Source: Mortierella alpina (lineage: Eukaryota; Mortierellomycota; Mortierellomycetes; Mortierellales; Mortierellaceae). From it: 64,000 nt of DNA. Shown here piece after piece: positions 32,970 to 44,520 of this stretch (position 1 is its first letter; each line of letters begins with the position of its first letter). The notes beneath the pieces are model-generated. The model was not told the DNA's origin, searched no databases, and worked only from the letters and a program-made list of their open reading frames with translations. The DNA lies in assembly GCA_029449245.1 (NCBI GenBank), contig JANATF010000015.1, forward strand, positions 1-64,000. Direction: 5' to 3'. Position numbers and translations under genes: made by a program.

Positions 32970-34230
32970 CTAGTAGGTGCCGATGTTGGCGAGACGTGCG
33001 CTGGCCAGCTGGCTCTTGACAAACTCGCGATCCACATCGTGACTGTCCTCAACCTCGCCCCACCGCCCAATCTGATCCAGAACCTCGAGCTGGGCTGCCA
33101 TCCATGCGTCCTCGACCGACAAGTGTCTCTTCACAACCGCAAGACCAATTAAGAACGACTTGGCAGTCAGCGTCGCTCTCTCGAATGCTATCATAAAGTT
33201 GATATAGAGCAAGGTCTCTTAGTTTTGCTAAGCATAGGCCATGAGAGGCGTTTGTTTCCAGTTAACATCGTTTTAGGGAGTTACCTGAAAGCTCAATGTC
33301 CGTCATGCTGTTAACAATGTCGCGAAGCTTCTGCTTTACATCATCATCCTGCTGGACATAGGTGATTCCCTTTGAGACTTTGATATCCAGACCGTACTCC
33401 TTCTTGACCCAATTCAGAACTGGGACCCAGTGCTTCTCCTGCGCCTTGACGATGGATTCCGGAAAATCCTGCTGATAGCAGATCGAGTCTGTGTCCAAGA
33501 ACTTGATCAGGCGGTTAAGTGTTTCGGTGCGACCTTGCTCATTTCCAACGAATCCGTCAATCGCTCTTGCTACCAATGATGTCTAACGCGGTGTTCCGAA
33601 ACGGCAAAGGTCGTAAGTGTCATGGTTCTGCTAAAATTTTCCGCACGCTCGCAGCTTCCAGGTTGACTAGATGGACATACCATTGGAAGAGAGTGCGACT
33701 TGAGAAGAGTCTTTTGTCCATGCCATTCGCCCGCGATCATAAGTGCGAGATGCTTCTGTTCCTTTGCAAGCATCAATGGGTTTCCAGCTGGAGTCTTGAG
33801 CACTCTGTTATCAAGCGTCACTGCGATGCGATCTAAAGTTGATTGGAGAACAGTTGCTCCGTATTAGTCTCTTTTTGCGGTGCTTTCTCCAGAAATATCA
33901 TTGGCGAGCTTCGTGAACCGGGTACTTGCTGCATTACCTCCCACATCCTTGATGCCAGCTGTTTCCCAGAAGCGCTTCCCTGAGACCTCAGCGCCTATTT
34001 GATATGAGAAATATGTAACGATCAGGGTTCATTCCACTGGGACAGTAGGGATTAGGTTATAACGATTGGCCGTTGTGGCCAGGGAAGGGCCTGTTAGCTA
34101 TTGAGCGTTCATGTGTGTGTCAACTGCTTCACTTACGAGACATCTGATCTTTCAACGGGGCATTGGTGTGAAACGTTCTGGAGGAGCACCTCATAGGGGA
34201 TGCGACTCTTGAGGCAATTGTGCGCAACAT
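32970..34230 (-). CDS. ATP12: ATP synthase F1 assembly chaperone Atp12
   Basis: Five exons (34230..34137, 33994..33938, 33832..33681, 33582..33285, 33187..32970) with GT-AG introns join into 273 codons. The N-terminus MLRTIASRVASPMRCSSRTF is an Arg/Ser-rich mitochondrial presequence. Diagnostic blocks follow: RFWET, VTLDNRVLKTPAGNPL, HLALMIAGEWHGQK, RLIKFLDTDSICYQQD, and AFERATLTAKSFLIGLAVVKR ending in RWGEVEDSHDVDRE. By family, Atp12 binds free F1 alpha subunit in the matrix and prevents aggregation during F1 assembly. Length and motif set are complete and the gene appears functional. It is divergently arranged with MZM1. Confidence 0.95.
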
Positions 34231-34490
34231 GGTGTGGGTCTGAGTGTGGGTCGATTGGCAAGAGGGGCTTAAGAGGATACGAGAGATGGAGCGCAGTGTG
34301 GTTAACGGAAACGTAAGGCGTAAGGCTATGATGCCCCGCTTTGCCCACGAACAGTTGAAGTGAAAGTGGCTTGAACGTTGTTGACAATCGTTCCTATTGG
34401 GCGAGGCTGCTTCGCTTAGGCAGCGGTTCTCGGAGTTCTGGCAATCTATCTCACACTCCATTACCGCATAGCCTACACTACACAACAACC
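34231..34490. promoter_or_regulatory. Shared divergent promoter region of ATP12 and MZM1
   Basis: Only 260 bp separate the two divergent ATGs. It must hold both 5' UTRs and core promoters. No specific factor site is claimed. Confidence 0.6.
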
Positions 34491-35409
34491 ATGTCCGTAG
34501 CAAAGCACCAGGTCCTCGGAGCATACAGGAACCTCTTGAAGGCACAGAGACAGACGTTCAAGGGTACAGGAGTCGTTTCGCACTTTTTTTTGGCGGTGAT
34601 TAGCAGACTTGCACATATGTGAACCACCACTACATTTTAACTTGCCGCTCGGCTCCTTTACATGGCAACGATCTTTAGGCGACTGGGAAACGCTTGCAGG
34701 TAATACTTTGAACAGGAAAGATTCATCATAACGTCACCAGTATATTTCCGAAACCCTGGACACACCAAGTACCAGCCTACGCTCTACGGAGCATCGTAAC
34801 AGACAGTCCCACATGTTCGAGGAAACAAGGATTATGATTACGCAGGATGATGTAGAGGTGCTCTACCACCTCATAGCCATTGAGAGGATAAGGGGTGGTC
34901 ATCCTAGTCAACGTAGTTGACATGTCTCTTGAAGTGTATCCATTTGCATGGCAGCTTGGCTAAATACGACGCATTACACCTTTTTAGCCGCTCGCCTTAA
35001 GACATACTCCGAGTTTGACACTAAACGCAACGAGACGGACGAGGCCAAGATCAAGGAACAGCTTGAGCTTGCCAACCAAGTCGCATCACTACTTCGCCAT
35101 AACCTTGCTCAGGCTGTGCAGGTGGAGGGCAAGGATGATATCTACTGTAAGTGCTCACTCACTTATGTTACCATGGCCTGCAGCCAGAGATGTTTATGCA
35201 GATTTTCGTCTATCACTAGTGCTGACTTATCTCGATCCATTTCCCTTACCATTATCTCCTCATTAGCGCTGAAGCTGAACAAGGATCACGAGTTGGGCGA
35301 TAACGAGACATTGAGACAAGCCTCAAAGCTGCGTCGGCTGAGGAATCAGGAGGCGGGCGGCAAGACCGTAGGCGGCGGATGCGGATCCTCAGCTTGTTGC
35401 TCGGCGTAA
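34491..35409 (+). CDS. MZM1: LYR-motif complex III assembly factor Mzm1/LYRM7
   Basis: Exons 34491..34563, 34679..34699, 34988..35146 and 35267..35409 give 132 codons. The second exon is a 21-nt microexon (GDWETLA) that restores the conserved stretch between QRQTFKG and AARLKTYSEF. The LYR-type motif is VLGAYRNLLKAQR. Next come NETDEAKIKEQLELANQVA, SLLRHNLAQAV, and LKLNKDHELGDNET, typical of Mzm1/LYRM7. The C-terminus ends in a Gly/Cys tail (CGSSACCSA). By family, Mzm1 stabilises the Rieske protein in the mitochondrial matrix before insertion into complex III. It shares a divergent promoter with ATP12, another mitochondrial assembly factor. Confidence 0.9.
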
Positions 35410-35848
35410 AAGGACTACATCATTCTCGGCAGTCATCATTATATATATATCCGAAGTAAAGCAAGCATAGAGACAACCCTCCTTCGCTCACACGTCCCAC
35501 TCGGCAGAGTGTTTACGTCCGTTGTCTTTGCTATGGGAGCACAAAAGAGCGGGCATTCAGAAACAGGTTGAGCCATGCCAGCAGCATAGGACGAGAATAC
35601 GAACAATCGACAACTGGAAAGTCAACAGGGGCTTTAGATGGTCGAATTTATTAAGTTTTTGTGGCAACGGCCATGTGTTAAGGATCTGGCATGCGCACTT
35701 TTCCCTAGTAGACCAGCACGCCGGAGGATGCTTTAGTTTTAGCTTAAGCCTACCAGCTGCTGGCTGTGTGGCCTGTCGCAATTGCGCCAAGTGTTGCAGT
35801 TTATAGCCCAAGTTAAGGTACTTTCGATGTGGGAATTTCGACAAGATC
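35410..35848. other. Spacer with no recognised gene
   Basis: It contains a TATATATATAT tract at about 35441 that may belong to the MZM1 3' region. Confidence 0.4.
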
Positions 35849-36990
35849 TCATAAACCTGGAACTCCTGGATCGAAGGTAAGATTGGTCCGCTGCCATGAA
35901 AATATCTCCAAATGCTCGAGATTCACACAGATCCATGGTTCGGCATCATGCCGGGTCATATCTCCGATAAAGATATAGCCAGCGAAAAGCGTTATCAGGT
36001 TCGTACAGCCGAAAGTACCTTTGCGCCATCTCGCTGTCAAAAAGAAGCAGCAGTTAGCCATGTTCGATCTCTCCAGCTTGTGAAAGTGACACCTCTTGAG
36101 CAGCTCAAAAGAGCTAGGTCCAACATGGCAGGCATGGAGGTCAAGCCGTCTCAAGGACTGCAAAGTGTCAATACAGAGTGCGATCATTTCATCCCTCACA
36201 CCGCATTGGAGAGTATCAGTGCTCGGCGTTCACACCGCTCGCTGGCATACGAAGGTGTCTGCTAAAAGATTTCCAGATTTGAACACGCCTTAATGATGGC
36301 CGACGCCTTGCTGGCAAAGTGAGCGGGGTCGATTCGACTCTCGAAGGGCGAGATGCGTTCTTCTTGGCAGAGAAATGGCCTACTGAGGCAATGTGTTGGC
36401 TGGCACAGACCACAATTCAGCAGTGACAGACTCAAACCGGCCGCAAGCGCGCCAGGACGCATCGAAAGCTCTTTCAGGGATGCAGCGGACGGTGACTTTG
36501 AGTGATTAGGGTAGCACCAGGTACTAGTCCCAAAAGCTACATTTGAGGATCGGGTATGGGCAGTGCACAGTTAGGCTCCGGGGCGTGGTATTCAAGTGCA
36601 TGAACTGAGCCAGGCGTTGGAGAGGGGTCCAGAGTCGATGCAGCCGGGCTTGAAGTACCTGACCCTCAGCGTGGCGAGGGGATGGTGAGATAGTCAGGAG
36701 GCGAGTCCAACGCAACGGCGAGGTCCTTGACGTAGTGTGCAAAGTTCAGGAGGCAGCCTCTGCTGGGTGGACTGTGCCTGGCACCGAGAGCACCCTGAGG
36801 GCTGTAGAGCTGGCACAAAGTTGGCATGGTACAAATGGGAGACTAGGACGTAGGCGAGGATGTTGAGAAGGGATGCGCGCGTTACAGAGCTAGCATGGGG
36901 AACATATGAACTGATGTACCAGTGTGGTGTTGGGTGGCGTGTGGACGGATGAGGAATTAGGATCAAGGACTCCAGACGGCAACCCTCCCT
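35849..36990 (-). pseudogene. F-box/LRR gene remnant
   Basis: Minus-strand frames keep family traces. SLRRLDLHACHVGPSSFELL and ICVNLEHLEIFSW (36199-35849) resemble the LRR end of the intact neighbours. NCGLCQPTHCLSRPF...KACSNLEIF (36462-36262) and NILAYVLVSHLYHANFVPAL (about 36880-36820, an F-box-like helix) lie upstream in other frames. Several stops and frame changes separate them. It lies head-to-head with the LRR gene at 37.2 kb and probably derives from an ancestral duplicate. Confidence 0.55.
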
Positions 36991-37236
36991 GCGAATCCAC
37001 CTCCATCTCGTCTTCACACTTCCACACTTCCACACTTCCACACTTCCACCATGCCGACCATGGCACGCTCCAATGTGGCTTAATTGCTCAGCGTCCTTGT
37101 CAGCCTTTCACGCGAACCGTACTCTGGAGCTTTGCTGCCTACTCTCACTCCTTTCGCTTCCTTCCTTTATCACGTCTTTTCATCCCTGCCATCCCTACGT
37201 TCTGCCCTAAACGCTACGCACAACGGCAGCCAAGCC

Positions 37237-38496
37237 ATGGCTCTTATTCAAGGTGCTCGCACGATCCGCCAGCCCGCCACCCCACCCTCACCATGGGATA
37301 CTATCACACTCGAGGAAGCGCAAGAAGACAAATGTATACCAATGGGTACCCTGCAACACAACTCGCACAGAGTCCGCCGTCTCGTCCTCAGTGGGATCGT
37401 GCCTTCGCGGTACTACAACTTCACGTTCTCAGGCCTCAAAGAGGTCTGTTTTCAGAACATCGACTTATTCCTCGCCGAGGACGAAGCCGGCCTTGACCGC
37501 AACTTGCAAATGTTCATCTTTTTGAACCGGAACGTCGAGCGGATCGACTTTGAAAACATGCCAACACTACCTGGACACAACTTTTGGAAGGCAGTCTTCA
37601 CGCACTGGAGGAAACTTCACGAGCTCGTAGTATGGAGCGAGAGCTCAGTGACCCCAGAGTCAGTCGACATGTTCTGGAGAGCATGCACGCTACCGCACTC
37701 CATCTCATTCTACAAAAGAGTGGTGATCCCACGATCAAGTGTCCTGGCAACGATGAGATTTCCTTGTATCAGGAACCTCAGCATGCGATTTGGTACTGTA
37801 GACAGCAAGTCAATGGGACCCGCGGATCAGCTTACCTTCTTCAAGGCGTGCACGGATCTCAAGTCGTTATCTTGGAAAGTACACAATTACGACCTTCGGG
37901 AATTGCAGCTCGCAAAGACGCTGGCCAGCGGTATATGGACAAAACTCGAGGGTCTCTGTTTGACGGGCACGACTATTCCGGACGACGTCTTGTCAGACAT
38001 ACTTCAGCAAGGACCCGAGTTGAGATCGTTCATGGATGGCACAGGAGGATTTGGTCCGCGAGCGCATGCTGCCATGAAAGAGCGACATTTTTGCGATATC
38101 ACATTTTTATCCGTATCCGGATGTCCAGCATTTACAAGCCCCATGGTTCAGGAGGTGCTATCGGGCTGTTACCAGCTAATATTCTTTCGAGCAGACCACA
38201 TCTTGGTAGAGGACATTCTCACGTCCTTTCAGGCATGGGTATGCTTGGCTCTGGAGTATCTATGTGTTTCCATCGTCAAAAGGCAAGATGCCGACACGGC
38301 CCAGGACGAGCGAGTCTGTCAGCGGATTGAAAAACTGAATAGTCTGCGGTATCTCGATTTACGGCTACCTCACCGTCGACCGTTCACAGCACCATTGCCA
38401 ACAGAGTACAAGGACAGGATCTCTCTTGATCCTGCCGTGGTCATGCGGTTTCCTCGACTCGCGACCCTCAGATCAGAGAAAGCATTATTAGTATAA
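37237..38496 (+). CDS. F-box-family LRR protein, F-box degenerate or spliced
   Basis: From ATG 37237 (MALIQGARTIRQPATPPS) the frame is open for 419 codons. Repeated LRR-like units include RRLVLSGIVPSRYYNFTFSG, NVERIDFENM, IRNLSMRFG, LKSLSWKV, LEGLCLTG and ITFLSVSGCPAF. It aligns by eye with the 44.5-kb protein (FWKAV...W, FWRAC, then WVC.(A/R)LE). An F-box-like remnant (CSASLSAFHANRTLELC) sits just upstream (about 37090-37140), but its frame runs into the coding frame only through a non-ATG stretch. The F-box may be lost or joined by an unseen intron. Role by family: SCF adaptor; without the F-box it may be non-functional. Confidence 0.65.
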   Translation: MALIQGARTIRQPATPPSPWDTITLEEAQEDKCIPMGTLQHNSHRVRRLVLSGIVPSRYYNFTFSGLKEVCFQNIDLFLAEDEAGLDRNLQMFIFLNRNVERIDFENMPTLPGHNFWKAVFTHWRKLHELVVWSESSVTPESVDMFWRACTLPHSISFYKRVVIPRSSVLATMRFPCIRNLSMRFGTVDSKSMGPADQLTFFKACTDLKSLSWKVHNYDLRELQLAKTLASGIWTKLEGLCLTGTTIPDDVLSDILQQGPELRSFMDGTGGFGPRAHAAMKERHFCDITFLSVSGCPAFTSPMVQEVLSGCYQLIFFRADHILVEDILTSFQAWVCLALEYLCVSIVKRQDADTAQDERVCQRIEKLNSLRYLDLRLPHRRPFTAPLPTEYKDRISLDPAVVMRFPRLATLRSEKALLV

Positions 38497-38961
38497 TACG
38501 ACAGTTTAGCTTTCTCTCTGTCTCTCTCTCCCTCACTCTCCCTCTCCTCCACTCTTCCTCTCTACCTCCCCTTGCACTACATTTCGTCGATATTTCGAGG
38601 TGTGAACAAAGTTCATTACTTGCATCGGTTATTGCTCGATGGTCGTATCGCACGGATCAGTTGATCGTGTACGTGGTGCAGTGTGTATTTTCGTGCGGCC
38701 CAACTTTATTTTCAAAATCCAGTTGAAGTTGAAGTCACCCCAATGGCTGGTCTGTGCATCTATCCAAGCCTTTATAGAAATGCTTTTGCCTTTTTATTTC
38801 TTCGTGGCGCCGTATGGTTTTCATCAACCAAAAAATAGGTGAAGGATGCAAAGAGTACACGTAGGAAAACCCGGTTGAAAAGAAATTATGGACTGGAGGA
38901 AAGCGAAGCAAAGCGAGAAAAAAAAATATAAAAAAAGAAAAAAAAAATCCTGCGAAGAGCA
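38497..38961. other. Convergent 3' intergenic region
   Basis: A CT-rich tract (38507-38575) and A-rich stretches (38915-38947) lie between the convergent LRR and FNIP genes. Confidence 0.6.
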
Positions 38962-41900
38962 TCAGTTGTCAAAGGCGCTCAATATCTGGTCATCATAAGT
39001 CGAGCAGACTGCAAGAACAAGGCCCATGTCTGATCGATGCAGTCCCAACAATGGAGCCATCGAGTCCAGCGTCGGGTAGAGGTGGAGCATATCTCTATCT
39101 CGAGCCAACGAAGAGAGTAGCCGACTACACTGGTACAACTGAAGTAGGCGATCTTCCAAATAGTTTAAACACTGCAAAAAAAAAAAAAAAAATAGCAGCG
39201 GAGCTGTCAGAGATTCCATAGTTCATCACATGCTAAAGAAACAAAGATAGTACGGGAACAAGGGGACATATTGCTTACCAGTTCCGGCGCAAGTCCGCTA
39301 TGGGCTAAATCCAACATCTGATGCAAAGTAGCGTCCATGAACGAGCTTGGGGACGTGTGCGGTATCCTAGTCACAGGCTCCCCTCTCAAGTCAATCATTC
39401 CTCCTCCCCCCCCCGAAAGGCCACCTCGAAAATCGTTGCTGGTCTCCAAAACCGAAGCCGGCAGAGGAGGCGGTGCCTTTGCACAAAACACATTGCACTT
39501 CATCGTATTTACATCTGCAACAATGCAAACCGTGGAGGCTACCCGCTCCTGCGTCTCAAAATGTCGCATCGTGTCCCTCATATCCGTTTCCATGAAATGC
39601 TGAAAGTCAAACTTGGGTACGCCCATGAGAGCAAAATCAGACATGTATCGGTCGACGTAGGGTGCCATCAGAGATCGACCATACGATTTGCAAAAGAGCA
39701 CATCCGCAGGTAGAATTTTGTCTTCTGCTTCCTCCTTCTTCTTTGCTTCTGCTGCTGCTGTTCCTGTTTCTGTGTGCTTGGCGCAAATCCCATTGGTCAA
39801 GCTGGTCGCACTTCCAGAGTTCGAGCTACAGGATGATGGGAAGGGAGGGAAGGTGCAGACAACTCTGGAGACTGGTAGTGGAACATCCATTAGCACATCC
39901 TGCGTGAGACAACCTGAATCCCGTGCACTCCGCGACGCGTCCGTTTCAGAGGACTGTGTGCGTGTCCGAGTCGTATCCACTCGCAAATGCTGATTTGCAG
40001 AGTTTTGGAGCTGGGAAGATTGTTGTTGTTGTGGATGACTTTGTCCATTCTCCTCACCCAGAGCACGATCCGAATCAGGTCGACTATCGATCGTGGTTGG
40101 GGTTGTCGGTCTAGAATGCATCGGAGTCGATCCCGTTGAAGCTGTGTCTTTGGAATCCATCCGCGGTCTTAACGTATCAAACAACGGTCTCCTTGATACC
40201 GAGGGAGTGACAGGTCGATCCCGATCATGTTGACTCTGGCTGCTGTTATGATTTGGTAAGACGGGTGTCGTTGGTTCGCCTATTGAGGTCAGCCGAGAAG
40301 AGACAGAGGCGCGGGAAACAGACGATGATCCTCGGACGTTTGAGGAAAAGGTGTCGATTCTGGGTCGTTTTGGTATACTGATCGATCGCATCATGGTCGC
40401 GGGACTACCGCTCTCATGGTCCTCGGGAAGATCGTACGTCGTCCGAACGGGCATCGGTTGGTTTAACAGCGAGCCCGGATCCTCCTGAAATTCTGCTAGC
40501 CGCAAAAAGACTTCGTTGCATCTAATAAAGTAGCTAAGGATGTGAAGTAGCCGCCGGACAAAGCTGCCGTTTGATCCAACGACAATGGTCCGACAGATCC
40601 TAGAAGACGTCCCAATATTTCCATAAAGGTCGCTCAGTTGAGCCCAGAGCGGGTCGTAAGCACCTTGAAGATTTGCCTAGATTGTCATTGAGGATCAAAG
40701 TACCGTTAGTTTTGTGTCATTCCAACTTTACTTTTTTCTGTGTTGGACGAAGTTCTTTTCCTTGCCACAAAAGAAACCACCTACCCGGATCAGTGACTGA
40801 TCGGCTGGGGCAATAGTTGGAACCCACGACATATGGTGGCTAAGAACTGCTGAAATGACCTCGGACACTAATTGGCCCGATGCGGGGCTTTCCTCCATCA
40901 AATGAATGAGCTCCGTCATGAACGAAGCAGAGTACATGGATCTCTTGCTTGGGTATGTGTTGATGTTGAGCCATAGAGGCGACTATAAAAGAGACATACA
41001 ATGGTCAAAGGTGAGACAAGGACTGCGTTTCTTGCACTAAACCAGTGCTCAAAGTAATGGAGTTATGGCGGGGGCAATTGATCCAGGCTATACCTGTATA
41101 CGAGGAGCGCTGTATAACTGATATATGGCTTGCTGCAACCTGCTGACGGCCTCCTGAAGTCTGGGATCCTGCTGAAACGAAAGCCGCGCAAGATCGGGTA
41201 TTGAACGAACATGCCCACCTCCTGTGAGTCCTGCTTTCTATGAGAATTAAAGACGGCACATCAGGTTTTAATCGCTTGCAGAAACAGATCAGCGTTGCTA
41301 GAGGCGCGGAGAATGCGAACAGAGGTACGAAGGATCATCGGGTTTAAGCGAGGGGGAGCCTTACTGCGTTGATCATCCTACGACAGACGGGCAAGAGCAA
41401 TTCTAGACACAGTGCCTGGAGGTGATGCAGGCGGGACTCGATGAGAGCAAAGTGAGAAAAGATAAACTCGCGCAGTCGAGTGTTGTTGTTGACCTCAATG
41501 AATATTGCGATCGAGAAGGACTTTGAGCGGGCTGCTTGTGTCAAGGCAGGCTTTGCATTTCCCAAGCTGTCGAGGTGTGAAAACGAACTAGGCAGCGGCG
41601 TCGGGTTAAAAGTCCCGTTCTCCATGCTTGTTTGACTAGCGCGCCGAAGACGCCGGGTGTCGAAGCCCGGACGTGCTATTTTCGAGGGCCGAATATGGGT
41701 AGAACTAGGCATGGATGAGGACACCTGACCGTTCCTACTTGGGTCGTGTGTGTAGGCTGATTCGGGTATAAAGGCTGTCATGGGCCGTGATGCTCGTGGA
41801 TGTGATCTATAGTCGCCGTGGCCGCTGATCGTAGATAGGCCAGAAATTTCTGTGGTGTTGTTGTTGCTGCTGTTGTTTGATGAAAAAGATCCCCGGCGCG

Positions 41901-43068
41901 TGGACGCCGAGGTGTGAGCCATGACATCTGTCGGGTGTATACTAAATGTCTTTGTGAGCATGATCTGTGCAGGTTCGCTAAGCAGGTGAATCTTTGTTGT
42001 CGAGCCCTTATAAGCGAGCGGAGTCGTGCCGAACATGAGCTTTGGGATGATGGATGGAATCTAGGAAAGTTCGAAGAAGCGGACGGGATTTAGAACAAGA
42101 TGTGTCCGCCCCCAGTTCGGGCCTTGCGCTCGTTTCTCCTTGGAGACGTGATCTGGCGTCATAAAACGAAAATATATTGCGGAGAGATGATATGCAATGA
42201 TGCGATGGGGATTGTACTCGGGCCGAGTACGCATTGTGTTGGCGCTGGCGCGGAACAGGGAGGTGTATAGGTTAGCAGACGGTGTCATACGCTGCCTAAG
42301 CACTTACAAGTTTCTGTGGCCGTCGACTGGGTATTGTCTGGCTGCCCGAGAGATTCGAGGGCAGGGACCGATCACTCCTCAATGACCCGAAAAGACTGGT
42401 CATGCTGCTGCTCTTGAAAGAGCTCCTCGCCGGAGATGGGCTGGGTGACTCCAAGGGGTGGAATTCTGAGCCCGAGACCTGCTGGCTGTCAAAAAGAACA
42501 ACGTCGTGGATGGCGCTGACTTCCTGGCACATCAGCACCCTGATCTCCTGGGTTCCGAACGGAGGCAAGTTCCAGCTGTTTCGATTCGCGCATCGATTAA
42601 ATTATATTTCGCGAGGCGGTGAGCGGGAGAGCGCACGGTTGATCAGACGACATAGGAGGCAGCAGAGGAAGGACAGAGAAAGGACGAAGGAAGGGAAAAA
42701 AAAAGGAAAGGTGATAGAAGGTTAGCTGATGGATGGAATAAAAAACTTGTACACACCTTCATCCTATTCAACGTCGGGTTGGATCCCAGACAAGACCAGC
42801 ACGAGGACTCGGTGCAGCCGCAGGGTCGAGGTTGATGTTGACAAAGGGAATAAGGCCTTGAAAATAGGGAGCACATCGAGATCCAGATTCGCTCCCAAAG
42901 ATGGACTAGAGCGTATCAAGTATTATCCTTTGCAATGTCGTAGGACTAAATATAACATATTTTCCTGTCATGATCAATGAACACTTGCCATTCCTGCTCC
43001 AGCAGCTCGCGCGTGTGCTTCTCCTCGAGATCCTTGGCCGAGAACCCTTTGCTGAAGAACTTTAACAT
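38962..43068 (-). CDS. FNIP: Folliculin-interacting protein (FNIP/Lst4-type DENN protein)
   Basis: Confident exons are 42575..42308, 42060..41365, 41237..41094, 40982..40785, 40676..39279 and 39171..38962, all joining in frame. A 5' exon 43068..42985 (MLKFFSKGFSAKDLEEKHT) and a second exon near 42.8 kb are likely, but the second exon's frame is unresolved. Family blocks: EIRVLMCQEVSAIHDVVLFD, SIIPKLMFGTTPLAYKGSTT and IMLTKTFSIHP (N-terminal longin-like part), CRTIVVGSNGSFVRRLLHIL then SYFIRC (DENN core), and MAPLLGLHRSDMGLVLAVCS (C-terminus). A long Ser/Thr-rich disordered region fills the middle. By family, FNIP pairs with folliculin to act as a RagC/D GAP in TORC1 signalling at the lysosome/vacuole, and it binds Hsp90. 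Confidence 0.87.
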
Positions 43069-43307
43069 TTCTCTGAGGTGGGTGTGATAGTCATAAATTA
43101 GTTGATGGGCCTAGTGTGAGGTTTCTTTTTTGAATCTGCGGTGTACAAGTGTGAAGTAAGGAGAGTGTTCGAGGACGACAATGCACTGGTTTCCCAGCAC
43201 GTGCAAAGTAGAAAGGGAGGGGGAGTGGTAAGTGTGAGAGCACGCGCGCGTTGCCTTTGTGTGTGTGTGCGTGTGTTGCGAGAAATGGGTAGATAGAGAG
43301 GGAGGGG

Positions 43308-43348
<41 letters not shown>

Positions 43349-44520
43349 GGGTGTGTGGAGTGAGTGGAAGATACAGTGGAGGTGCGCTTCGTAGCTTGCG
43401 GAGTGGGAGCTGGGAGCAAAAGGCGATCTTTTTCTGTTGGTTCTGCGGTGCTGCGGGCGTACTGCTTGAGGAGTGACGGGCGAGGACGGCTAGTGTAGCT
43501 GTGTAGGGGACGAGGACCGCTGCCAGCAACGGCACAAGGCGAATGCGAACGTGGAGCGAGAAGGGGTTGGGATGCAGAATGGACAGAGAGATGAGCGTGA
43601 GGGTGGGTGCTTTGTCCGCGGTCCATGGAAAGGGATGCTGCAAGCTGATTGGTTCCCCTTGGCAGACAGAGATCAGCCAGTCGCTTCGTTCCTTTGTGTC
43701 GGCAAGACCAGTCTGTCATCGACGTGGTCCAGCTTTGTGGACAATGGAGCTCGGATGATCTAGAACGACAGCCTCTCCTCTCCTCACCTGTGCGACACCA
43801 CGCCACAAGAGCCTTGACGCTTGCCCAAGCCCTGGACCTGCATCACCCTAATATCTTGTAACATCTGCATGCATGTCTAATTGAAACTATTGCAACGGAC
43901 AGTAGGCGAAAGAGAGATCTTATTTTCCCTCAGTGGTGAGCAAGCTGTACCGCTAGAGCATTTGTCGTCTTGTCCGATATTGCAAAATGATCAGGTGTGG
44001 CAGTGAAGGAAGTGCGCGCCAGCAGTCTGAGCCAATGACTAGAAAGTACGTGCAGCTTCGGACATGGTGTGTCATGACCCCAGTGAAGAAAAAAGATTGC
44101 ACACTGCCGCACAATAGATGGTATTGATGTAAATACCTCTTATTTCATCAGTAATGCAGTAGTGTCGGTCAAGGGTACAAAAGGAGCGTGGTGATGGAAT
44201 AGCAAAACAGGTTTATACCGGCCGCGACTGTCAGGGCTCCCAATATTTGACAATGATGTTGTAGCACAGCAGCGGAAAGCATGGTTCAAGTTCTTGACGC
44301 GTTCCACCTTTGCGCGATGACTTGGGGCTTAAGTGATAATCCCATCAAGTAGCGGGGAACCTAAATCAGGCCGACAGTCTCAGGCCAAGTCGTATCATGT
44401 CAGCGGCTGATATAACACTCTTGTTGTGGTTCTGGTCATGAGCACGCGCTCTGAGATGGCCGTCGAGTATACATCACCTAGGCTGGTAATTCGATAAAAA
44501 AGATCGACTGAGGGCGAGGA
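43069..44520. other. FNIP upstream region and spacer
   Basis: It contains a GA microsatellite and otherwise no gene-like feature. Open frames over 43.1-43.8 kb are simple-sequence artefacts. Confidence 0.5.
43312..43345. repeat. (GA)n microsatellite
   Basis: About 16 GA repeats in the FNIP 5' region. Confidence 0.95.

Noticed and set aside
43098-43806. Two long minus-strand frames upstream of FNIP
   Set aside because: They are driven by GA/CT simple sequence in the promoter. No conserved motif and no splice support.
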